This document shows, piece after piece, positions 9,281-17,781 of a DNA stretch of 47,732 bases. The stretch spans positions 1-47,732 of the forward strand of contig CALHDG010000005.1 in NCBI GenBank assembly GCA_938023075.1. The letters run 5' to 3'. The DNA is from an uncultured Chitinophagales bacterium. Its GTDB lineage: Bacteria > Bacteroidota > Bacteroidia > Chitinophagales > JAHDHT01. A program made the translations under genes and the position numbers. Below the pieces are notes generated by a model. It made no database searches, had not been told where the DNA came from, and was given only the letters and a program-made list of their open reading frames with translations. Each line of letters opens with the position of its first letter. Within the stretch, counting starts at the first letter, position 1.

Positions 9281-9335
9281 ATCTCATCCTCGTTTGCAAC
9301 GAGAATGCTCAAGAAGTGCCTTTGTAATGCACAAA
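9281..9335. repeat. Double-hairpin intergenic repeat, copy 2
   Basis: CCTCGTTTGCAACGAGAATG followed by GTGCCTTTGTAATGCAC repeats the layout at 8,966-9,030. Both hairpins are weaker here. Confidence 0.4.
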
Positions 9336-9371
9336 AAATAGCCGGCTAACGAAGGAGCGAATTAACCAATC

Positions 9372-9812
9372 TAGCCCCGATTTCTAAACCAAGAGCATTA
9401 AAGTGCATTGGGTAGTTTAACAGCTAAGTGTTGTATTTCGAATGGAAAAATTCGCCATTCAAAATTGGGTGTTCGATATTCGATATTTTTTGGTTGAGCA
9501 TTTAATGAATAACGAATATCGATTAACGAGTAATGAATGTTGAATTATTTTCAATGTATAAATAAATGACATTCAATATGCCGAAAGACACTTAGGCTAC
9601 CCGTCTAACACCGGACAAAAACCGTCAATCTGAGAAGATGCTGAACAAAGTGAAGTAGCTTGCTCAGAATCTGTAAGATTGAAACAGCGTATCGGTTATG
9701 CTAACTATGGTCGAAGTGGTTGGGGGATACTGAGCATTTATTCCACTTCGCTCCATAAATCTCAGTATGACGCGGGTGTCCGGGCTTAGACGGGTTGCCG
9801 ACACTTAGATAG
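9372..9812 (+). repeat. 229-bp direct repeat, copy 1, split by a MITE
   Basis: Apart from the insertion at 9,595-9,799, this segment matches 15,072-15,300 along its length with scattered differences, including TGTTCGATATTCGATATTTT and AATGACATTCAATATG. Both copies begin TAGCCCCGAT and run straight into a family-2 structured repeat (copies B and D). The interior is very AT-rich with no reading frame. Confidence 0.7.
9595..9799 (+). mobile_element. MITE family 1 (205 bp) with 8-bp target-site duplication
   Basis: The terminal inverted repeats are GGCTACCCGTCTAA on the left and GGCAACCCGTCTAA on the reverse of the right end; they extend to 23 bp with three mismatches. The element is flanked on both sides by GACACTTA (9587-9594 and 9800-9807). 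The homologous site at 15,287-15,294 is unoccupied. The interior is partly palindromic (GTCAATCTGAGA ... complement of GTCATACTGAGA) and has no coding capacity. GG-starting ends with an 8-bp duplication would fit mobilisation by an ISL3-type transposase, but no transposase gene is in the window. Confidence 0.8.
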
Positions 9813-9930
9813 AATTGTAGCGGTTATGCTGCTTGAAGTGCACCATTTTGAAGCGTTGGGGTGTATGGCAGCATTTGAGCGGAAAGCGGAACGGGTGATA
9901 TTATAATGCTAAATCGTTTCGCTTCAAAAA
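9813..9930 (+). repeat. Structured repeat family 2, copy B
   Basis: It has the same core as copy A: AGCGGTTATGCTGC ... GGCAGCATTTGAGCGGAAAG, ending CGTTTCGCTTC followed by A-runs. The apical loop is longer than in copy A. It directly follows the MITE-split direct repeat. Confidence 0.6.
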
Positions 9931-9934
9931 ACAT

Positions 9935-10344
9935 CAAAAAAAAATGTACCGTACTTTATTGTTTAGGAATGCTACAAAAATAAATCTACATTTCTGTCTT
10001 TGCCATTTTTTCCCGAAGCTTCGGGATTGAAAAGCCTCGTCTTAGCCCCACTATGATTATGTTTTTCTCCTCGTCAGTCAAAAAATGACTTTGACATAAA
10101 AAGTAGATTTATTTTCTCCTCATATCCTTAGATATACTTGTCCAAAATTTTGGTTTATTATTGGTCTCCAAGCGTTGTGTTTGAAACTCACCAAAATAAT
10201 TCTCAAATTGTTAGGTCACCTTTAATAATCAAATTGGCATAGTACTTTTTAGTTCGATTGAATATGAATTTGTAATAACATATATTTTATATACAGCTAA
10301 ACTATCTGATACCAAAGATTTTTAGTAAGGTTATAAAAGTACGG
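9935..10344. other. Gene-free gap with partial repeat copies
   Basis: About 410 bases without a gene. The part at 9,965-10,070 (GCTACAAAAATAAATCTACA ... AAGCCTCGTCTTAGC) is a partial copy of the half-element at 19,618-19,703 and of the centre of the fold-back family 4. The short palindrome CCCGAAGCTTCGGG is at about 10,014-10,027. I see no reading frame in the remaining AT-rich sequence. Confidence 0.4.
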
Positions 10345-12684
10345 CTACTTTATAATCAATTTATAATTATATATTTGGTTATGCATATTTACGGTATAAA
10401 AATACATACCTGCTAGCAAATTAAAACTACGGGTATTTAACTGAATTTCTGTAGTTTCATTTTGCTGTACTGTTCCTTCAAATATTAAGCCTAAATTTTG
10501 CCCTTTCAAGCTCCATAAATTAATGGTTGCTTTGCCAGATTGTTTAGCCGATAGATACAAGGTAGTAATACCATCTGCGGGCACCGGATTGGGATAATTA
10601 TATATATTGGGTGTATTAATTATATAATTTAATTCGCTTATCACTTCTTTTTCAAAACTTTTTAATTGTTCTTCTATCTCAAAATTTGTATTATTACTAT
10701 TAAGTCTGTAACCATTAAATGGCATAAAGTCTAAACCCCATGCGGTATTGTTTATGGTGTTATTTTTTGAGCCTTCAATAAAATCTAAAGCTACGGCAGG
10801 GTCGTGTTCGTCCTCAACAAAATCTAAATCAAAATTATTTTCATCGCCAAATTTACCTCCAGGTGGTATGCCAGCGTTTCTAAATAAATTGCTACCGGTA
10901 TCCATTAATGAGGGAACATCATTTATTGAAGTATGATAGTTACCTAAAAAATGTCCTATTTCATGCGAAGCGATATTTCCAACAATGGTGGCTACTAAAT
11001 TTTCTTTGCTTTCTCCTTCGGCAATAGGTACTGAGTTTATAGAATCATTGGCATCTTGTAAGGAATCAAGCGGTTCACTCAAACCGTCTAATAGCACAAA
11101 TGCTAAGTCATCTAAACTATAATTACCTACATCAACAATGGTTGCCCTGCCTATCGTGTTTATGCCAGCTTCTTCTTTTGAACCTCCAACAATTAGCCTG
11201 CTGTATGGTATTTGGCAAGATTCTAAAAATTTAGGAATGGTGTTGCCTAAAAAGGTACTGCCAAAATCACTTATTATAATAATATTAGAATTTGGATTGA
11301 CGTTTGAAACTAAGATGTCTTTAAAATTTTCTTTAACTACCTGTGTTATTTTATAGGCTAAATGCGTTCTGTTTCTTTTGGTGTTTTCGAAACCCCAATT
11401 TTCCATATAGGCACTTAAAGGCGACAGGTTACGTATTTTTAATTCTTCTTCTGTAAAATTATCGAAGCCCTCTAAAAATTGCGACTCGGTATACTCTGCC
11501 CCGGTAAAATCTAAATATACTATTTGTTTTTGTCCTTTATTTATTTCTGACCCTGGCCTCGATACCACCACTTCGGCATTATATGCCCCCACTATAGCAG
11601 AGGTGTAACTAAAAGTATATTTACCTGTTTCTGTTGCAATGTAAGATAAATACATATCTACGCCTCTTCTTTTTGGTAATGGCGAATCAGCAGCAAATGC
11701 GATAGTAGCAAAACCATCGTGTCCTATTAAAAATTCATTGGCAGGTCCAAAAAGTTTCACTTCCTCTATAGGTCCTTCAATTCCCATCGCAATTACATCA
11801 CCTTTTTTTACATCTATTGAATAATGATCAATATCATTAAGCGGTTCATTGCTAATAAAAGTAATATTAAATGAATAAGGTCCTTCGTTTAGGGAAGGCT
11901 CTCTAAGTTCCGGATTTTCTGGATTTAAAAAAAAAGATAAGGTTGAATTTGGAACCGGCGAAAAAGGAGTAGAAGGCAACTCAACACTATAAGCACCAAT
12001 TGTTAAGTAATATATTCCATCTTCGGGTGCCACAAATTTTAACGATGCAATGTTTGCATTGCCAACAGTTTCAGCAACTACAAACGAACTAAAAGCGCTT
12101 AATGGTACTCCTAAAAATAAAGGGTCGTTTGGATGGATGATAAAAATATTTGGATTTATTAAGTTTTCTTCATCATCTGCTATTACCTCAATATCTAACA
12201 TTTGTCCTTCTTTTAAAGATATGGCATAATAGTCGTGGTCTCCAAAACCGGTCTGCGCAAACGAATTAGCTCCATCTCCAATAAAACCTGTTCCGGTTAT
12301 TATTTCGGAAGTTTCTGGTAAATTTAAGTCGGTTGCTGTAGAAATTGTTCCGTTATCAAAATTTGGTGCTTCCTCTAACATACCTAAATCTCTAATTGGT
12401 GTTTCTGGCACAGCTGCAATATTAAAACTACCATTAATGGTAGCTTTACCGGTTATATTGTTACTGTTTAAATTTTCAATAAATATTGCTGTTTGTGGTG
12501 TATCGTTAGTTTTTTCAAAATCCGTTTCTCCTTCTTCAATAGTAATTTCTTCATTTAAAGAAACGGTAGTAGTTTGAGCACTAACTTTTACAAAAAACAA
12601 CAGGCAGCAAGCAATAGCTATATTTTTTATTTGAATAAGAGCGAAATTATTATTATCCATCTTATATAAATTAATAATTTTCAT
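10345..12684 (-). CDS. Secreted metzincin-type zinc protease with PPC domains and T9SS sorting signal
   Basis: Exported 779-residue protease. A signal peptide (core IAIACCLLFFV, ending VSAQ) is followed by two pre-peptidase C-terminal (PPC)-like beta domains at about 130-226 (GDHDYYAISLKEGQ ... DGIYYLTIGAY) and 275-365 (DIDHYSIDVKKGD ... TGKYTFSYTSA). The catalytic domain spans about 385-660 and carries HEIGHFLGNYH: H574, H578 and H584 bind zinc and E575 is the catalytic base. SLMDTGS about 20 residues later supplies the Met-turn, placing it among the metzincins (M10/M12/M43 relatives); the exact family is not clear. Residues about 693-779 are a type A sorting domain (YNYPNPVPADG ... GMYFYTV), so it should cross the outer membrane by T9SS and be anchored or released. 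An alternative start at residue 9 (12,660) is equally plausible. A full consensus promoter lies upstream. Confidence 0.87.
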   Translation of the reverse strand: MKIINLYKMDNNNFALIQIKNIAIACCLLFFVKVSAQTTTVSLNEEITIEEGETDFEKTNDTPQTAIFIENLNSNNITGKATINGSFNIAAVPETPIRDLGMLEEAPNFDNGTISTATDLNLPETSEIITGTGFIGDGANSFAQTGFGDHDYYAISLKEGQMLDIEVIADDEENLINPNIFIIHPNDPLFLGVPLSAFSSFVVAETVGNANIASLKFVAPEDGIYYLTIGAYSVELPSTPFSPVPNSTLSFFLNPENPELREPSLNEGPYSFNITFISNEPLNDIDHYSIDVKKGDVIAMGIEGPIEEVKLFGPANEFLIGHDGFATIAFAADSPLPKRRGVDMYLSYIATETGKYTFSYTSAIVGAYNAEVVVSRPGSEINKGQKQIVYLDFTGAEYTESQFLEGFDNFTEEELKIRNLSPLSAYMENWGFENTKRNRTHLAYKITQVVKENFKDILVSNVNPNSNIIIISDFGSTFLGNTIPKFLESCQIPYSRLIVGGSKEEAGINTIGRATIVDVGNYSLDDLAFVLLDGLSEPLDSLQDANDSINSVPIAEGESKENLVATIVGNIASHEIGHFLGNYHTSINDVPSLMDTGSNLFRNAGIPPGGKFGDENNFDLDFVEDEHDPAVALDFIEGSKNNTINNTAWGLDFMPFNGYRLNSNNTNFEIEEQLKSFEKEVISELNYIINTPNIYNYPNPVPADGITTLYLSAKQSGKATINLWSLKGQNLGLIFEGTVQQNETTEIQLNTRSFNLLAGMYFYTVNMHNQIYNYKLIIK

Positions 12685-12745
12685 GTAAAATATTTTATAT
12701 TAAGTTGATGAAGAAAAAATCTAAATTGAGTTGAGCTTAGTAATA

Positions 12746-12774
12746 CAAAAGTAAATTTGCATTACTATACCAAA
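12746..12774 (-). promoter_or_regulatory. Consensus Bacteroidota promoter for the PPC-protease gene
   Basis: On the minus strand TTTG (12,774-12,771) is followed after 17 nt by TACTTTTG (12,753-12,746), matching the -33 and -7 boxes. The transcript would have a leader of about 55 nt before the ATG at 12,684. Confidence 0.6.
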
Positions 12775-12946
12775 TTTGATTACAAATATAACACAAAATT
12801 GGTTTTTGTGGGTAGCTACTAAATCAAGTTGAGGGCACATGTTTTTCTTTAAAAATACTCGTTGTACCGAAGTTGGAGGATGCGTGGGGCTTTTACTTCA
12901 ATCACCTCAAAATAAATTCAAAATATTAGTGTCAGTTTTTATACGC

Positions 12947-13208
12947 AAATTGGAACAAGTTTATCTAAACTATACAATAGTTGACACATTTTTGATATTT
13001 TTTGAAGCGAACCTATTATGCTTTATAGTAACACCCGTCCCGCTTTCCGCTCAAATGCCATTTGCCAACGCTGCAAAAGCCACTCAAAATGGCATAACCG
13101 CTGCAATCGGGGCTAGTTTATAAACTTTGGTTCTTCGTAGCAAGAAAAAAACAGAGACAATCAAAAACAAAAAGTAACAACCACTTTGATAAACTTGTCC
13201 AAATTGGT
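12947..13208. repeat. Inverted-repeat-bounded element, family 7, copy 1
   Basis: The left end AATTGGAACAAGTTTATC and the reverse of the right end CCAATTTGGACAAGTTTATC form terminal inverted repeats. TAGTTGACACATTTTTG follows the left end. The same ends bound 34,665-34,872. The interior carries an inverted copy of structured repeat family 2 (13,002-13,116) instead of a gene. No target-site duplication is clear. Confidence 0.45.
13002..13116 (-). repeat. Structured repeat family 2, copy C (inverted)
   Basis: On the minus strand: GCCCCGATTGCAGCGG, then ATGCCATTT pairing with AAATGGCAT, then TTGAGCGGAAAGCGGGA, ending GTTCGCTTCA. The inner stem differs from the other copies on both strands but still pairs perfectly over nine base pairs. 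Confidence 0.65.
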
Positions 13209-13321
13209 ATTACTATTTAGTTTGTAGGTTTTTTCAGTACGGCTATATGTAAAATAGCGATGCATGCTACCTATATTTTGTAAGCACGCATCACTATTAT
13301 TTTATTAATTACTTATAATTC

Positions 13322-13474
13322 TATACTTGTTTAGGTTGAGTTTTGGGCTTTTTTCCTTCTGGATTTTGTGCTTAGGCGATTCAAAAAATCTCTTCATAGT
13401 GGAGCTATTTTTTGAAGAAGTATAAGTGCAAAAGCCTTAGTCAAAAAGTTTAAAATTCAGCCTAATCAAGTATA
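13322..13474 (-). repeat. MITE-like element family 3, copy 2 (uninterrupted, 153 bp)
   Basis: The ends are TATACTTGTTTAGGTTGAG on the plus strand and TATACTTGATTAGGCTGAA on the reverse of the other end, giving terminal inverted repeats of about 24 bp with few mismatches. It ends 14 nt from the stop of the galactose-binding-like gene and would be part of its 3' region. It gives the uninterrupted form of the element at 5,508-5,988. Confidence 0.6.
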
Positions 13475-13487
13475 TCTCAAACAAAAA

Positions 13488-14300
13488 TTATTTGTCTGTT
13501 TTGTTGAAACGTTTTGTAAATACTGTGCCATCTTCCAATACTACATTTACCATATACACACCCGCATTTAAATGATCTACTTGAACTTGAACCGTATTAT
13601 CTAACTCGGCTATATTTTGTGGTTCGCTAACTATTCTGCCAGCTAAATCGTGAATTTGAAGAGTACCTGTACTTGTGGCAGGGCTTTCAAACGCAACAGT
13701 AAGCATTTCGTTTGCCGGATTTGGATAAACTGTCATCTCTTGAATATCATTTACGTTACCAAGTTTGCCTCTTCCAATTGGGACAAGTTGCTCAAAAATA
13801 ACACGAGTTACTGCCCAATTAGCATCACTTCCTCCATCATCATAAAAGCGCAGAGTTAATCGTCCATCTCTAACCTGCACATTAAATCTTACAGTTTTAA
13901 ATTGCTTAGCATTAGTAGTTATATTACCTCGAGTAACCGCATTTGCACCGGTTTCTGCTCTCACACGCATTCTGTCGTGACGAAAATTTCTGTCTCCAAA
14001 TGTTACCCGAACATTATAGGTTCCATTTTTCACCCTTGCTTCGAAGGTGCGTGGTTTACTGCTTTGAATTAAGTCTCTGTTTGCTTCGTTAACTCCAGAA
14101 GTACGTCCTCGGTCTCTGCTACTAAGCGAGGTTCGGTTAGTCCATCTAAAATTATTGTTACTAGTCCTCTCAGTTATTTTAGTATGACCTCGAGTCAACT
14201 GTGAATTTGAGGTTCCAAAATCAAGAAAACCAGAAGTTGGTTGACCATAAGCTAATAAGCCAACGAACATAGCTGATAATAATAGTGTAAAAATTCTCAT
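13488..14300 (-). CDS. Secreted galactose-binding-like domain protein with T9SS sorting signal
   Basis: Exported 270-residue protein from the ATG at 14,300, which begins a good signal peptide (MRIFTLLLSAMFVGLLAYGQ). The frame is open 27 codons further up, but those residues are not signal-like. Residues about 25-180 are one beta-sandwich domain with FLDFG, SSRDRGRTSGVNEANRDLI, F.ARV.NG.YNVRVTFGD, DGRLTLRFYDDGG and NWAVTRV. This is the layout of the N-terminal domain of rhamnogalacturonan-esterase-type SGNH hydrolases and CBM35/malectin-like modules, but no catalytic domain follows. The last 75 residues are a type A T9SS sorting domain (MTVYPNPANE ... GVYMVNV). The domain is homologous to residues 764-913 of the beta-helix protein at 880-5,430. 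It is probably a free surface lectin; the ligand is unknown. Confidence 0.8.
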   Translation of the reverse strand: MRIFTLLLSAMFVGLLAYGQPTSGFLDFGTSNSQLTRGHTKITERTSNNNFRWTNRTSLSSRDRGRTSGVNEANRDLIQSSKPRTFEARVKNGTYNVRVTFGDRNFRHDRMRVRAETGANAVTRGNITTNAKQFKTVRFNVQVRDGRLTLRFYDDGGSDANWAVTRVIFEQLVPIGRGKLGNVNDIQEMTVYPNPANEMLTVAFESPATSTGTLQIHDLAGRIVSEPQNIAELDNTVQVQVDHLNAGVYMVNVVLEDGTVFTKRFNKTDK

Positions 14301-14596
14301 TTTAAAATTTTTTAAGTTAAATAAATTAAAAATATATAGGTATATTTGTCCTATTTGTTGTTTGAAATTAGTTTTAAACATTGCTGTACCAATTATTAAG
14401 AGTACTGAACAAGTTTATTCAATTGGGCATTATAGTACGAGGTAAACATATAATTTGACTAATTGAGTGTGGCATAATCTATTTTTAGTGAGTATTAATC
14501 TATCAAATTAATTACTCAAATTTAGGTGTTAATAGAATAAGAAACTGACAGTTGAACGACAAATACACGATTACTGTAATTTAGCCTCTTGCTTAA
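14301..14596. other. Gene-free upstream region
   Basis: Contains the leader of the galactose-binding-like gene, including an in-frame open stretch back to 14,381 that I do not count as coding. I see no clean TAnnTTTG box, only the near match TAAACTTG on the minus strand at about 14,408. Confidence 0.3.
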
Positions 14597-14757
14597 GGAA
14601 TGATGAAAAAATAAATGTTCGAATTTTAGCAAAGAGATTTTTTGATGTACAAGTTTAAAAAACGCAGGCTTAGTGGTACTAAGACGAGTATTTTAATGAC
14701 GTAGACCGGAAAATCTCAAAGGTAAAAATGGACAGTTATTTTTGAATTATTCATATT
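14597..14757. repeat. Fold-back (palindromic) element, family 4
   Basis: The imperfect arms run from GGAATGATGAAAAAATAAAT to the complement of GAATAATTCAAAAATAACTG around the centre GGCTTAGTGGTACTAAGACG. It matches 19,701-19,861 almost throughout, in opposite orientation. Its right end supplies the stop codon of the gene fragment at 14,747-14,911. Confidence 0.6.
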
Positions 14758-14911
14758 GAGAATTTTTGTTTTTTTTACCAGACTCTCTAATTTTAATTTT
14801 GTCAATATTTGTATAATCTACATCTAAGTTGAATTCATATTTTGATTCTTCATTATCCTCAATCCAAATTTTATATATTTTGACAGAATCTTTTCTTTCT
14901 TTTTTTGAAAA
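14747..14911 (-). pseudogene. Truncated C-terminal gene fragment next to a fold-back element
   Basis: The minus strand is open from 14,911 to a TAA at 14,747 and reads coding-like sequence (DSVKIYKIWIEDNEESKYEF and onwards to IDKIKIRES). A TGA closes the frame immediately upstream and there is no start codon, so the 5' part is missing. The last residues and the stop lie at the end of the family-4 element, so insertion may also have replaced the native C-terminus. I do not recognise the family. Confidence 0.4.
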
Positions 14912-15071
14912 TCACAGTACAAAAGTTCCAATTCAAGAGTTGGAAAATTTATTTAGTCTACATTATATTCTTAATATGGCAATCTGACAAAAATTATAAC
15001 TACAATTCCAAAGTAGAGGAATAAATAGTCAAATACGATTTGTCTACTACAACGCAGCGAACCTGGCAATT

Positions 15072-15300
15072 TAGCCCCGATTGCCAAGCCAACAGCTTTA
15101 AAGTGCATTGGGTTGTTTAGCAGCTAAGAGTAGTTTCTCGAATCGAAAAATTCGTCATTCAAAATTCGGTGTTCGATATTCGATATTTTTTGGTTGACCA
15201 TTTAATGAATAACGAATATCGATTAACGAATAATGAATGTTGAATTATTTTTAATGTATAAACAAATGACATTCAATATGGCGAAAGGCACTTAGATAGA
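15072..15300 (+). repeat. 229-bp direct repeat, copy 2 (empty site)
   Basis: It matches 9,372-9,594 plus 9,800-9,812 and lacks the 205-bp MITE. At 15,287-15,294 it has GGCACTTA where the other copy has GACACTTA on each side of the MITE, so it records the pre-insertion state. Confidence 0.7.
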
Positions 15301-15403
15301 ATTGCAGCGGTTATGTTGCTTGCAGCAAAGCCTTGTAGCCAAGCGCAACATTTGAGCGGAAAGCAGGACTACCCTTAGTGATGAACCCAACTAGTTTCGC
15401 TTC
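15301..15403 (+). repeat. Structured repeat family 2, copy D
   Basis: GCAGCGGTTATGTTGC pairs with GCAACAT (ATGTTGC/GCAACAT), a C-G to T-A change on both arms relative to copy A, followed by TTGAGCGGAAAGCAGGA and AGTTTCGCTTCAAAAAA. Its A-run ends about 20 nt from the stop of the phospholipase-D-like gene, which is transcribed towards it. Confidence 0.65.
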
Positions 15404-15428
15404 AAAAAAAAATTTAACTGGTTATATT

Positions 15429-17642
15429 CTATTCGGCAATAACCAAAGGCATAATGGCATCTAACTGTTGGTTAAAGTGCAATTGTACAAAGTACATGCC
15501 CTTGGTCAGGTTTTTTGTTGTTAATGGAATTTGATTGGCTCCCGCAGTGGCTTTGCCGTACAGTTGCTCTATGATTTTGCCATTTACATCTACAATGTCA
15601 ATTTGATAGGCTTGTGCTTGGCCTAATTGAAATTGCAAAGTGGTTAGGGCATTACCCGGATTAGGATAAATACCAACCTCTTTGGAAACCAAATTTAGTG
15701 AGGCAATATTGGTGATCATTCCTTCATTTTCAAATAAACGGGCAACAAACTCTTGATAATATTGATTGGCAACATTGGCATCATGAATGATTAAAATATT
15801 TTCGTCGTTGCGGGTTTGTGCACTCGTGCTCCAATTGTGCGAACCGGTTAAAATGGTTGGATCGGAATCGGGATGATTAGGATCTACTATTAGATATTTA
15901 TGATGAAAGATGTTGTTTTGCTGATTTAACACAACGGCTTCTTCTGGTGATGCTTCATCTAAAATGCTGTAAGCAAAACCGCCCGCACTAGAAGTGTCGT
16001 TAATAATACCATAGGCATTTATTTGGTTTTCTTCAATCAAACCTCGAATGTCGTATGAAATGCCGAAGCGTGTATAAGATAGTAAGGCAACATATAAATT
16101 AAAATCGGTTGTAGCAATGGTTTGTTTAATTACATTTTCTACATCATCGCTTGGGCTAAAATGTACCGATACATTTTTACCACCCACTTTTAACGCCGTT
16201 GGGGTATTTGCCTTTTTTTCTGAACCGAATAATTCATCAATAAACATTTCTTCAAATTCTTTGGTATATACTTTTGCCAGGCTTTGATCTTGTACAATGA
16301 TAATATTGTTTGGATCGACATTCAGTTGATTATCCGTCCAATTAGTTGAACCGGTTAATAGGTAAGATTTGTTGGGGTCTTCGTGATGGGCATCTACTAC
16401 AATAAATTTGTTGTGCATAATGCCATCTTCTTGGCTTTGCGAAGGCGGGCTAATTTTCAAGTTGCCGTCTCCAACATCAATGCTGGCTGCTCTAAAATCT
16501 TGTACCCCACTATCAATTAACATTCTAACGGTTATTCCTTTAGCGTGTGCATCATTAATTGCTGAAATAATATTATTTTTATCATCCAAATTATATATAG
16601 CAATATCTAAAGTAGACTCTGCTTTGTTGATTAGATCAATAACTATTTGGGGGAAGTTATCGCTGTAGTTGGCTTCTTGTTCGGTTGCTTTGGTAACATC
16701 AACTGGATTATTGAAATATACTTCGATAGCACCGGAAGAGGCTGACTCGGTGACCATATAGTAAGCCGTAGAGGATGAAACTTCTCCTTCGCTACCTGCA
16801 GATTCAGCTGTAACTTCATAAATTTCTGCCGGTTTTAAGCCATCTAAAGTAAGGCAGTGATCTGTTTTCAATTCCTCATCACTTACTTCTACGGTTGCTC
16901 CATCTTCATCGGTACATTTAATTACGGTAGTACCAGGGTTTTGTGTGGTAAAGCAAACTTCAAAACCGGTTTGGCTAATATTTTTTTGCGTTAAGGCCGA
17001 AGCAATAACTGGTTTGCCGGTGGCAAAAACAATATCCATTACAGAGCGGGGTTGCAATTGATAAGTATCTTGATATTGCCCCATAACGCCTATTAAGGTG
17101 ATGGGGTCGGCTGGTATCGGCGTACCTCCAATATTGGTGTTGCCCCAAATACGCACTTCTTTTTCAGTTTGTCCATCAGAAATTACATAATTAGCACTGC
17201 CGCCTGCATCAAAAGTACCATTGTCATTAAAGGTAATGTTCTCAAATTTTAACAATTGTCCTTCATTCGTTTCACTAAAGCCAGCTGATAAACTTTCGAC
17301 CACTTTAGGTGCTGGTATTTCGGCATCTTCTCTGATAATCTCTAACGAACTTAAATCGACCAACTCTAACAAATTATTAAATTGCGTAAGCGTACCTTTT
17401 ACTTTAATTTCATAACCCGGTTCGGCTATGGCAATATCATCACTAAAAATAGCTAAGCCGCCGGTTTCATCTTGAATGTATCGCAAACGGTCATTAAATT
17501 CAGCTGAACAGGTAACTACCCCTTGTACGGTTACAATTGATCCTTCGCCCTCTGCACGAGCATCTTTAATAGATGTTTGAGCCAGACAATATTGCGCTAC
17601 TAACAAACAGCATACTATGTATAATGTGTATTGAGTTCTCAT
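15429..17642 (-). CDS. Secreted OB-fold / phospholipase D-family nuclease-like protein with T9SS sorting signal
   Basis: Exported 737-residue protein. After the signal peptide (MRTQYTLYIVCCLLVAQYC, ending LAQ) come a lamin-tail/YhcR-type OB-fold region at about 22-205 (VTVQGVVTCSAEF ... YIQDETGGLAIF) and a fibronectin III-like domain (about 208-300). Two phospholipase D half-domains follow. The first has H410-x-K412-x4-D417 and then LLTGSTNWTDN; the second has H580-x-K582-x4-D587 and then ILTGSHNWSTS. Two HKD motifs form one active site that attacks phosphodiester bonds through a phosphohistidine, and with an OB-fold domain nucleic acid is a likelier substrate than lipid (inference). The C-terminus is a type A sorting domain (VGIYPNPGNALTT ... 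GMYFVQL), so it should act outside the cell, for instance in scavenging DNA. Confidence 0.85.
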   Translation of the reverse strand: MRTQYTLYIVCCLLVAQYCLAQTSIKDARAEGEGSIVTVQGVVTCSAEFNDRLRYIQDETGGLAIFSDDIAIAEPGYEIKVKGTLTQFNNLLELVDLSSLEIIREDAEIPAPKVVESLSAGFSETNEGQLLKFENITFNDNGTFDAGGSANYVISDGQTEKEVRIWGNTNIGGTPIPADPITLIGVMGQYQDTYQLQPRSVMDIVFATGKPVIASALTQKNISQTGFEVCFTTQNPGTTVIKCTDEDGATVEVSDEELKTDHCLTLDGLKPAEIYEVTAESAGSEGEVSSSTAYYMVTESASSGAIEVYFNNPVDVTKATEQEANYSDNFPQIVIDLINKAESTLDIAIYNLDDKNNIISAINDAHAKGITVRMLIDSGVQDFRAASIDVGDGNLKISPPSQSQEDGIMHNKFIVVDAHHEDPNKSYLLTGSTNWTDNQLNVDPNNIIIVQDQSLAKVYTKEFEEMFIDELFGSEKKANTPTALKVGGKNVSVHFSPSDDVENVIKQTIATTDFNLYVALLSYTRFGISYDIRGLIEENQINAYGIINDTSSAGGFAYSILDEASPEEAVVLNQQNNIFHHKYLIVDPNHPDSDPTILTGSHNWSTSAQTRNDENILIIHDANVANQYYQEFVARLFENEGMITNIASLNLVSKEVGIYPNPGNALTTLQFQLGQAQAYQIDIVDVNGKIIEQLYGKATAGANQIPLTTKNLTKGMYFVQLHFNQQLDAIMPLVIAE

Positions 17643-17683
17643 ACTTTAATTTTTTTTGGCTTGGGGCTGGTTTTTAACGACGC

Positions 17684-17691
17684 CAAAGATA
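17684..17691 (-). promoter_or_regulatory. -7 promoter box (TATCTTTG)
   Basis: On the minus strand TATCTTTG matches TAnnTTTG, about 42 nt before the ATG of the phospholipase-D-like gene. No clear -33 TTG. Confidence 0.5.
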
Positions 17692-17781
17692 TGGATTACT
17701 TGGCGTTCTTGTTGTTTTATTTACTTTAATTTTACGTTAAAAACTGCCTTTTAAGATGTTAATATAAATGAAAAAGCCATT

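Noticed and set aside
9000-9900. Possible CRISPR array, because of many short hairpins and repeats
   Set aside because: Repeat units differ in length and sequence, are not evenly spaced, and there are no unique spacers or cas genes.
12839-13123. 94-codon open frame on the plus strand
   Set aside because: It covers the family-7 element and the inverted structured repeat; it is a by-product of the repeat sequence.
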